Shown piece by piece: positions 7,963 through 15,097 of a DNA stretch of 64,000 bases. This stretch comes from Flavisolibacter sp. (lineage in GTDB: Bacteria; Bacteroidota; Bacteroidia; Chitinophagales; Chitinophagaceae). Every line of letters starts with the position of its first letter. Position 1 is the first letter of the stretch. Where the stretch lies: contig JAQBNG010000219.1 in the NCBI GenBank assembly GCA_028288675.1, forward strand, positions 1 to 64,000, in the 5' to 3' direction. A program made the translations under genes and the position numbers. The notes under the pieces were generated by a model that had not been told where the DNA came from, did no database searches, and worked only from the letters and a program-made list of their open reading frames with translations.

Positions 7963-8969
7963 ATATAAATGCTCTTAGCATTATACACTTTACTTCCGGC
8001 TTTTGTTTGTACAGCATAAGTAAAATCTTTTTGCAAGGCATAACCTCCAAATTGACCTGCTTTGTTTACGGCAATGAATCCTACCTGTAAATCTTTTGCT
8101 TTTGTCCCGTGCTTTTTAATTATGCGTTCTACTGTTTTACGGCAAGCCAGTTCAGGCGACATACCCTGCCGCATTAGTTCTACAACTGTATGCGAACCGC
8201 AAATTTTTATTACCTCCTCTCCCACTCCAGTAGCCGTTGCAGCGCCAACTTCATTGTCAACAAAAAGGCCGGCCCCTATTATTGGCGAATCACCAACACG
8301 ACCACGCATTTTAAATGCCATACCACTAGTGGTACAGGCACCGCTTATATTGCCTGCGCTATCCATCGCAATCATGCCAATGGTGTCATGATTATTTATC
8401 TGTCCCGGCAAATTTTTCTTTGATTGCTGGTCCAATATATCAATAGATTGTTTAGGATCGTACTTTGCCTCCTTCATCCACTTCTTCCAGGTTTTTTCGC
8501 TTTCAGGCGTAAGTAAATTTTCTATTTTAAACCCACTGGCCAATGCGAATTGCAAAGCTCCTTCGCCTGCCAGTTGCACATGCGGCGTTTTGTCCATCAC
8601 CAGCCTGGCCACTTTTATGGGGTGCATAATACCTTCTAAAAACATCACAGCTCCGCAGTTACCCATTTCATCCATTATACAGGCATCAAGCGTTACTTTC
8701 CCGTCCCTGTCGGGCAAGCCGCCGTACCCAACACTTTGATCCAATGGATCGGCTTCAGGAACCTGTACACCTTTTTCCACCGCATCTACCGCACGACCGT
8801 TATTGCCAAGTACTTCCCATGCAGCCGCATTGGCTTTTGCGTTAGGCGCCCAGGTGCTAATTACAATCGGCTTATTTTTGGTCACTGTTCCATAAGCATA
8901 ACTGTTTCTAAACACAAGGGCAAAACTGCTTAAACCCGTGGTTTGCAAAAACTGGCGGCGGTTGAACAT
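7959..8969 (-). CDS. Isoaspartyl peptidase/N4-(beta-N-acetylglucosaminyl)-L-asparaginase
   Basis: A 336-residue Ntn-hydrolase precursor. The N-terminus MFNRRQFLQTTGLSSFALVF has a twin-arginine pattern, so Tat export to the periplasm is likely. NNHDTIGMIAMD contains Thr196, the nucleophile exposed by autoproteolysis between Asp and Thr. It is followed by CTTSGMAFKMRGRVGDSPIIGAG, the substrate pocket of glycosylasparaginases. The enzyme would cleave the GlcNAc-Asn bond of N-glycopeptides, or related beta-aspartyl bonds. Its stop overlaps the putative GTG of cutC. A divergent terC gene lies about 80 bases away. Confidence 0.9.
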   Translation of the reverse strand: MFNRRQFLQTTGLSSFALVFRNSYAYGTVTKNKPIVISTWAPNAKANAAAWEVLGNNGRAVDAVEKGVQVPEADPLDQSVGYGGLPDRDGKVTLDACIMDEMGNCGAVMFLEGIMHPIKVARLVMDKTPHVQLAGEGALQFALASGFKIENLLTPESEKTWKKWMKEAKYDPKQSIDILDQQSKKNLPGQINNHDTIGMIAMDSAGNISGACTTSGMAFKMRGRVGDSPIIGAGLFVDNEVGAATATGVGEEVIKICGSHTVVELMRQGMSPELACRKTVERIIKKHGTKAKDLQVGFIAVNKAGQFGGYALQKDFTYAVQTKAGSKVYNAKSIYM

Positions 8970-9051
8970 AAATTGTTGTATGATGTTTGATAGAAAGAGT
9001 TAAGAACGGACATGAAACTATAGCATTCCCTAAATAAATTCAAAAGAAAAA

Positions 9052-9828
9052 ATGATAACCTTAGCCCAGATTAATCTTACAGACCCAGGTGTAATCACTG
9101 CTTTATTAACGCTCACCGTTTTAGAAATCATTCTCGGAGTAGATAATATTATTTTCATTTCGATTGTATCCAACAAACTTCCTGTAGAGCAACAGCAACG
9201 GGCAAGAAATATCGGCTTATTCCTGGCAATGATATTTCGCATTGGTTTATTACTCACCATCAGTTTAATTATTCAATTAACTGACCCACTTTTTAATGTT
9301 CCGTTTTTAAAAAAAGACGACGCACCAATAGGCATTAGCTGGAAAGATCTGATATTGATTGCAGGGGGTATTTTCCTTGTCTTTAAAAGTACCCTTGAAA
9401 TTCACCACAAGCTGGAAAAAGTACAACCCCAGGCTTCTACGGCATCGGTGGCAAAAGCCGCATTTAGTTCGGTGATAGTTCAAATTGTTCTGGTGGATGC
9501 CGTGTTTTCTTTTGATTCCATTTTAACCGCTATTGGTTTAGTAGATGAAGTTTGGGTGATGATCGCCGCTGTAATTATCTCAATGACGATCATGATGTTG
9601 TTCGCCGGCGCTATCAGCCGTTTTATCAATAAACACCCCACTCTTCAAATACTAGCGCTTGCCTTTTTAATTATGATTGGAGTGATGCTTGTTGCAGAAG
9701 GCTTTCACCAACACTTCAATAAAAGTTACATATACATCGCTATCGCTTTTAGCCTGATTGTTGAAATGATTAATATGCGCTTACGCAAAAACCGGGAACC
9801 TGTAGACCTGAACAATGAAGAACTATAA
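9052..9828 (+). CDS. TerC/Alx family integral membrane protein
   Basis: 258 residues with about seven hydrophobic helices. The family core LTVLEIILGVDNIIFISIVSN and the second acidic helix VDAVFSFDSILTAIGLV are both present; their Asp and Glu residues line a metal path. TerC/Alx/YkoY proteins are manganese exporters or support metalation of secreted enzymes, and some are linked to tellurite resistance. No ter operon genes are near, so a general metal-handling role is more likely. The gene is monocistronic and divergent from the asparaginase gene. Confidence 0.9.
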   Translation: MITLAQINLTDPGVITALLTLTVLEIILGVDNIIFISIVSNKLPVEQQQRARNIGLFLAMIFRIGLLLTISLIIQLTDPLFNVPFLKKDDAPIGISWKDLILIAGGIFLVFKSTLEIHHKLEKVQPQASTASVAKAAFSSVIVQIVLVDAVFSFDSILTAIGLVDEVWVMIAAVIISMTIMMLFAGAISRFINKHPTLQILALAFLIMIGVMLVAEGFHQHFNKSYIYIAIAFSLIVEMINMRLRKNREPVDLNNEEL

Positions 9829-9905
9829 TGGCAATTTGACAGCAAATGTCTTCGGCCCTATATTTGATGTTTAAACATTGAATTTACATTTTATAAAAAT
9901 TATGT

Positions 9906-10463
9906 ATGAAAATCGAAATAATTTCAGGCAGTCCACGGCAGAGCAGCTCCACGCACAAAATTGCATTACACCTGCATAAATTGTTACACCAAAAAACTGA
10001 TCATGAGGTTGGTCTACTTGATGTGAGAACTTATCCTTTGCCCCTTTTACAAAAAGTATTTACGTCGGCTGATGATGCACCTGCAGAGTTTAAAGAGTTA
10101 GCACTGCGCATGTTTGCAGCAGATGCCTTTATCATTGTTACACCGGAGTACAATGGCAGCTACTCTCCTGCTATGCAAAATATGTTTGACCATTTTCCAA
10201 AGCAGCACCGCAAACCTTTTGGTTTAGTAACCGCTTCACCGGGCGCATTGGGGGGCATTCGCGCCGCTATGCAGCTGCAACAATTTGTGATGGCCCTGTT
10301 TGGCATTCCTTCGCCGTATATGCTTGTTACACCGCATAGTGATAAAAAATTTGACATGGAAGGAAATTTGGTGGATGAATCTTTCCAAAAAAGCGTTGAC
10401 ACATTTGTTAATGAATATTTGTGGCTTGCAGAAAAACTTGTGGAAGAAAAAGTAACAGCTTAG
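9906..10463 (+). CDS. NADPH-dependent FMN reductase family protein
   Basis: A 185-residue flavodoxin-like protein. ISGSPRQSSSTHKIA at the N-terminus is the phosphate-binding loop for FMN, and TPEYNGSYSPAMQNMFDHF is the second FMN motif of the family. PFGLVTASPGALGGIRA is the third loop. Members reduce FMN, quinones or azo dyes with NAD(P)H in the cytosol. The physiological acceptor cannot be told from sequence. It stands alone and is followed by a 336-base repeat-bearing spacer. Confidence 0.9.
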   Translation: MKIEIISGSPRQSSSTHKIALHLHKLLHQKTDHEVGLLDVRTYPLPLLQKVFTSADDAPAEFKELALRMFAADAFIIVTPEYNGSYSPAMQNMFDHFPKQHRKPFGLVTASPGALGGIRAAMQLQQFVMALFGIPSPYMLVTPHSDKKFDMEGNLVDESFQKSVDTFVNEYLWLAEKLVEEKVTA

Positions 10464-10799
10464 TTAATGTTGAATGTTTGACTCTTCTGAAATAATTTTT
10501 TGTCCTTAGCAGTAGTAGTAGTATCATCGTTTGTTGCGTCGCACTCTTCAGGGTTCTTATCGCAGTTCAGCAAATAAAAAACATAGAGACAGGGAGAACA
10601 TAGCGTTGCACTAAGAGCCTCCGTGTTACTTAGTGCCTTTATGCCTTAGTGGTTTAAAAAGATGATAGATGTTCTACTCCTGAACGGAGCGTCGCCACTG
10701 TTGCTTCATAGAAGTACAGAAGCCGGTCTGCAAAAATAAATTCCTGTTTAAATAGTCCTTCCCTGAATACATCAATCGTAAATTTCTTAAAATAAAATC
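10464..10799. other. Gene-free spacer carrying interspersed repeats
   Basis: No convincing reading frame. It holds one copy of the GTTGCGTCGCACTCTT element (10525-10575). Downstream is a CACTAAG/CTTAGTGCC-type stretch (about 10605-10660) that belongs to the common 'cactaaggcac...ttagtgcctttgtgg' spacer repeats seen in many bacteria. The last ~120 bases before pirin show nothing I recognise. Confidence 0.6.
10525..10575 (+). repeat. GTTGCGTCGCACTCTT element, copy A
   Basis: It matches copy B (32648-32697) over about 45 bases with only a few differences (core TTGTTGCGTCGCACTCTTCA, then GGTTCTTATCGC and TTCAGC). It also matches the inverted copy C (32812-32859). It is non-coding and lies between two plus-strand genes. 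Confidence 0.8.
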
Positions 10800-11513
10800 A
10801 TGAAATCAATACTTCACAAAGCTGCCACCCGGGGGCACGCTAGTCATGGCTGGCTGGATAGCTGGCACACCTTCAGCTTCGCTAATTATCACGAACCTAC
10901 ACGAATGCACTTTGGCACACTAAGAGTTTTAAATGACGATACGGTTGCAGCGGGCATGGGCTTCGGCAAACATCCGCACGACAACATGGAAATTATTTCC
11001 ATTCCATTAGAAGGCGACCTGGAACATGGAGACAATACGGGTACGAATGCAGTCATCCGCAAAGGCGATGTACAAATAATGAGTGCAGGCACCGGCATCG
11101 CTCACTCAGAAAAAAATAAGAACAGCGATAGGCCCGTAAAGTTTTTGCAGATATGGATTTTTCCAAATAAAAAAAATGTTGCACCTCGCTACGATCAGAA
11201 AACGTTTAGTGAAGCAGAGAAACAAAACAAGTTAGTAACCATTGTCTCTCCTTTAGGAACTGAGGACGGTGGCGTACAAATTCACCAGGATGCCTGGTTT
11301 AGCTTGGGCAAATTACAGAAAGGAACTTCGGTGGAATATGCAATAAAGAAAGAAGGCAATGGTGTGTATGCTTTTTTACTGGAAGGGGATGTAACCATCA
11401 ATGATATTGTTTTAAATAAAAGAGATGGACTTGGCATCAGTGAAGAAAAAAAATTATCCATTACGGCTGATTCCGATGCAGAACTCCTGCTGATGGAAGT
11501 GCCAATGAATTAA
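10800..11513 (+). CDS. Pirin family bicupin protein
   Basis: A 237-residue, two-cupin protein. The N-terminal cupin has the four metal ligands at canonical places: His58 and His60 in KHPHDNMEI, and His102 and Glu104 in TGIAHSE. GWLDSWHTFSFANYHEP is the family opening. Bacterial pirins act as quercetin 2,3-dioxygenases or bind metabolic enzymes and regulators; the role here cannot be fixed from sequence. The C-terminal cupin (from about residue 150) lacks an obvious metal set, as usual. It is followed by a hairpin terminator. Confidence 0.92.
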   Translation: MKSILHKAATRGHASHGWLDSWHTFSFANYHEPTRMHFGTLRVLNDDTVAAGMGFGKHPHDNMEIISIPLEGDLEHGDNTGTNAVIRKGDVQIMSAGTGIAHSEKNKNSDRPVKFLQIWIFPNKKNVAPRYDQKTFSEAEKQNKLVTIVSPLGTEDGGVQIHQDAWFSLGKLQKGTSVEYAIKKEGNGVYAFLLEGDVTINDIVLNKRDGLGISEEKKLSITADSDAELLLMEVPMN

Positions 11514-11663
11514 TATTAATAGGCGGGATGCAATTGGTATTTGTAACGTATCATTAATTGAAATTAAAATGGCTGGTTCAATGCAATTTTTATTAACTGA
11601 AACACCAGGTAGTCAAAAATAGAGCAGTCACCATCTCATAAGTGAGGGTCACGATAATAATGT

Positions 11664-11685
11664 AAACGAACCGACAGGTTCGTTT
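11664..11685 (+). terminator. Hairpin terminator after pirin gene
   Basis: A perfect 9-bp stem (11664-11672 with 11677-11685), 4-base loop GACA, and a T-run at its end. It sits about 150 bases after the pirin stop and 50 bases before the next start, so it insulates the following hydrolase gene. Confidence 0.85.
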
Positions 11686-11735
11686 TTAATGCACTAAACT
11701 TTTATCAATAACTTAGGCGACATAATTATTAACAC

Positions 11736-13631
11736 ATGAAGAAAATAGCTTCGCTGACGCTTTTGGTTCTTTCTTTTCTTGTTTCTTTCGCACAAACCAA
11801 TTCTTTAGACAGTGCCTGGGTACGTGAAAATTATTACAAAACAGAACGCATGATTCCCATGCGTGATGGCAAGAGCTTGTTTACTGCCATCTATATTCCC
11901 AAAGACACAACAGAAAAACATCCTTTTTTAATTCGTAGAACGCCCTACTCGTCTGCCCCCTATGGCGTGGCGAATTTCCCGGATGCTTTTTGGAACAGTT
12001 ACCATCGTTTGTACCTGCGGGAAAATTACATCATGGTGGTGCAGGATGTTCGTGGACGCTACATGAGCGAAGGAGAATTTGTAGATGTGCGTCCGTTTAA
12101 CCCGGCAAAAAAAGGCCTTGAAATTGACGAAGCCAGTGATACGTATGATGCCGTGGATTGGTTAATAAAAAATGTTCCGAATAATAATGGCAATGTTGGA
12201 GCATTTGGTATTTCATATCCAGGCTTTTATGCAACAATGGTAGCATTGAGCGGGCATCCTGCAGTGAAAGCGGTTAGCCCACAAGCTCCGGTAACCGATT
12301 GGTTTATGGGCGATGACTTTCATCACAACGGCGCCTTTATGCTGATGGATGGCTTTGGGTTTTATTCCGGCTTTGGCAAGCCGCGGCCTGTGCCAACAAC
12401 TGCTAATGCAAGAGGCTATGCCATTCCGGGCACCGACAACTATAATTTTTATTTAGAAACTGGAACGCTGAAGAATTTTGGAAAGTTAATGGGTGACAGT
12501 ATTCAATTCTGGAAAGATCTTTATGCACATCCAAACCTTGATGAATTTTGGAAGGCACGCAACACCCGGAATTTTGTGCAAAACATTCCTGCTGCAACCA
12601 ATACATTAATTGTAGGTGGACAATTTGATGCAGAAGATTTGTTCGGCGGCTGGAATTTATATAAGGCAATCGAAGCCAAGGCAAAGAACAATAATAAAAT
12701 TGTAATGGGTCCTTGGTTTCATGGCCAATGGGGCGGCCGTGGCGATGGCAGTAACCTAGGAAACATCAGGTTTGGAAGCAAAACATCAGAATGGTACCAG
12801 AACAATGTGGAAGTTCCATTTTTCAACTACCATTTAAAGGGCAAGGGTGATGCTACAAAGATTGCAGAAGCTACCGTGTTTTTTTCGGGCGAAAATAAGT
12901 GGAAGCAATTGCCACAATGGCCTCCAGCAAATGCACAAATTCAAAACCTCTACCTGCAGGCAAATGGTAGTTTAAGTTGGGGCAAACCAATTATATCAAA
13001 TTCCTTTACACAATACACCAGCGACCCGGCTAAGCCAGTTCCTTATACCGAGGATGTACATCTTAGTCGCACACGGGAATACATGACCGATGACCAGCGC
13101 TTTGCATCCCGAAGGCCTGACGTGATCACATTTCAAACGCCGGCTTTAGATGCTGACGTAACACTTGCAGGCCCGGTGAACGCAGCTTTATTTGCCTCGC
13201 TGTCTACAACAGATGCTGACTTCGTGGTAAAAATTATTGACGTGTTTCCTGATGATTTTAAGTATGAAGGCGATGTAATACAACCTAACCGTAGCGTTGG
13301 CGGCTCTTACCCTATGGGAGGTTATCAAATGCTGGTACGTGGTGAAATTATGCGGGGCAAGTTTCGAAAAAGCTTTGAGGCACCCTCACCTTTTATACCA
13401 AACAAAGTAGAAGAAGTTAAGTTTTATATTCCTGATGTAGCGCATACGTTTAAAAAAGGTCATCGCATGATGGTGCAAATTCAAAGCAGCTGGTTTCCGT
13501 TGGTTGATCGTAACCCGCAAAAGTTTGTAAACATTTACGAGGCTTCAGCAACTGACTTTCAGAAAGCTGATATAAAAATTTATCATAGCAGACAGTATCC
13601 ATCCAGCATTGAAGTGCAGGTGCTAAAGTGA
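11736..13631 (+). CDS. Exported CocE/NonD family (peptidase S15) hydrolase
   Basis: 631 residues with a signal peptide (~1-20, cleavage near SFAQ). An alpha/beta-hydrolase domain has the nucleophile Ser160 in GAFGISYPGFY, the acid Asp in VGGQFDAEDLFGG and the catalytic His in GPWFHGQW. A C-terminal jelly-roll (from ~residue 400, PAFT-like TFQTPALDADVTLAGP) is typical of X-Pro dipeptidyl-peptidase/cocaine esterase enzymes. It probably hydrolyses acyl or dipeptide bonds in the periplasm. The substrate is unknown; glutaryl-7-ACA acylase and alpha-amino-acid ester hydrolases share this layout. Strong terminators flank it on both sides. Confidence 0.9.
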   Translation: MKKIASLTLLVLSFLVSFAQTNSLDSAWVRENYYKTERMIPMRDGKSLFTAIYIPKDTTEKHPFLIRRTPYSSAPYGVANFPDAFWNSYHRLYLRENYIMVVQDVRGRYMSEGEFVDVRPFNPAKKGLEIDEASDTYDAVDWLIKNVPNNNGNVGAFGISYPGFYATMVALSGHPAVKAVSPQAPVTDWFMGDDFHHNGAFMLMDGFGFYSGFGKPRPVPTTANARGYAIPGTDNYNFYLETGTLKNFGKLMGDSIQFWKDLYAHPNLDEFWKARNTRNFVQNIPAATNTLIVGGQFDAEDLFGGWNLYKAIEAKAKNNNKIVMGPWFHGQWGGRGDGSNLGNIRFGSKTSEWYQNNVEVPFFNYHLKGKGDATKIAEATVFFSGENKWKQLPQWPPANAQIQNLYLQANGSLSWGKPIISNSFTQYTSDPAKPVPYTEDVHLSRTREYMTDDQRFASRRPDVITFQTPALDADVTLAGPVNAALFASLSTTDADFVVKIIDVFPDDFKYEGDVIQPNRSVGGSYPMGGYQMLVRGEIMRGKFRKSFEAPSPFIPNKVEEVKFYIPDVAHTFKKGHRMMVQIQSSWFPLVDRNPQKFVNIYEASATDFQKADIKIYHSRQYPSSIEVQVLK

Positions 13632-13709
13632 TCTTGTGAAGGAGAAGAAGATCAAGAATTTGGTTATGAGGGTTCGGTATATTGAAACAAAATCATCTCA
13701 TAAAGCAAA

Positions 13710-13732
13710 ATGCCCCGCTGATAGCGGGGCAT
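13710..13732. terminator. Bidirectional terminator
   Basis: A perfect 10-bp G+C-rich stem (13710-13719 with 13723-13732) with a 3-base loop, flanked by A/T on both sides. It separates the convergent hydrolase and FAS1 lipoprotein genes. Confidence 0.88.
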
Positions 13733-13756
13733 ATTTTATAGCAGGCAATCGTAAAG

Positions 13757-15067
13757 CTATTGTGGACGAAGCGCCTGGTCAATCACATGCAGCACACCAT
13801 TAACGTAATGTTGGTCACTTGTACCACCAGGGGCTGGTGTTGGGTTAATTAAAATGTTGGAATTAGATGTATTTGCTAAACCTTTAACTGTAGCAGCCGT
13901 AACACCTGTAGCTCCAAAAGTGGCCTGCACTGTAACTCCCGGGTGGGTCGGAATAGCAGTATTCAATAAAGTTTTTACGGGAAACGCAGTAGTAGGAATA
14001 TTTACGGAAAAAGTCCGCACACCTAATAGATGATAAACTACTAACCCTTTTACAGTTTGCGCGGTTAAAGCGCCATACAATGCAGGGTTAGAAAATACAG
14101 CAGGAGTTGAAGCTAAGGCAGTCGCTTGACCTTGCGCAATTGCCGGTGCTTGTTGCGCAGCCAATGCAGGCGCCTGGGCCGCAGCCTGGGCCGGCGTTGC
14201 ACCACCCGCTATTAACTGGGCGGTTATAACAGGTATAAGTTGTTGCGTCACTATTGGAATTAGCGCCAATGTAATTTGCCCGGTTAACGCCTGTTGAAAA
14301 GCAAGATTGCTTGGTGCAAATACGGTAAGGCTGGCTGCAGGGTTTAATAAAGCAGCTTGTAAAGTAGCAGCGGCAACCGTACCACTATCGGCTCTTTGAA
14401 TGGCCGCTTTTAAATACGTAAGGTTAGCATCTGCATTTATACGATCCCATAAAAATTGTTGCGGAGGAGCTACAACAGTTGCTGTTCTATGTATAACCCC
14501 ATTAGCCATTTGTATATCTGTCTGCGTCAATGGAGTATTATTTACCCAAAAATTTGTTGCTCTTTTTGAAGGAAACAGAGGCATCCGTAATCCTGGCGGC
14601 AGACTAGCTGATGGAACTGAAAGTACAAATAAACTCGGTTCCTGCGTATTTGGAAACGTCTCACTTATTACCCCACCTGTAAGCCTTTGGCCACCGACAA
14701 TATGGTAACGCAAAAGTGTATCAAGTTGGCCGGGCCTTAAAGTATTAAATGCCGCAGTGCTTGGAAAGCCAGATAATTGAAAAGCTGCATTTGTAGGGGC
14801 AAAGACAGTATACACTGCTGTACGGTCGGCAAGTAGTACGCTCAGGCTAGGACTCGCCGTGCTTGTACTGGCCCGGGTTATTGCAGCCTTCAAAAAAGTA
14901 AAGTTTGCATCATTATTAATTGTATCCAAGATGGTTCTTGTTGTAGATGATTCAGGAGCTGAAATGGGCACTGCATCAATCCTATCCTTATTGCAAGACG
15001 CAAATAATGTAATGGCTCCGGCCACTAGCAGTACCGGTTTGAATCGTTTATTTATGTTGAAATTCAT
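13757..15067 (-). CDS. Lipoprotein with two FAS1 domains
   Basis: 436 residues. The lipobox is LFASC (Cys25), so the protein is lipid-anchored. FAS1-1 spans ~38-200 (VYTVFAPTNAAFQLSGFP, YHIVGGQRL, NGVIHRTATVV). FAS1-2 spans ~205-435 (LTVFAPSNLAFQQAL, VYHLLGVRTF, NGVLHVIDQAL). The second domain is split by an Ala/Gln/Pro-rich insertion (~262-328) built of short AQA/AAQ-like units, predicted as amphipathic helix or disordered. The gene starts 30 bases after the TonB receptor stop, so both are likely co-transcribed and the lipoprotein may sit on or beside the receptor at the outer membrane. Confidence 0.88.
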   Translation of the reverse strand: MNFNINKRFKPVLLVAGAITLFASCNKDRIDAVPISAPESSTTRTILDTINNDANFTFLKAAITRASTSTASPSLSVLLADRTAVYTVFAPTNAAFQLSGFPSTAAFNTLRPGQLDTLLRYHIVGGQRLTGGVISETFPNTQEPSLFVLSVPSASLPPGLRMPLFPSKRATNFWVNNTPLTQTDIQMANGVIHRTATVVAPPQQFLWDRINADANLTYLKAAIQRADSGTVAAATLQAALLNPAASLTVFAPSNLAFQQALTGQITLALIPIVTQQLIPVITAQLIAGGATPAQAAAQAPALAAQQAPAIAQGQATALASTPAVFSNPALYGALTAQTVKGLVVYHLLGVRTFSVNIPTTAFPVKTLLNTAIPTHPGVTVQATFGATGVTAATVKGLANTSNSNILINPTPAPGGTSDQHYVNGVLHVIDQALRPQ

Positions 15068-15097
15068 ACTAAAAAATTAAGGTCAATAACAAATTAA

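Noticed and set aside
7841-8050. 69-codon minus-strand frame across the cutC/asparaginase junction
   Set aside because: Reads through the spacer repeat in another frame; no start context or domain.
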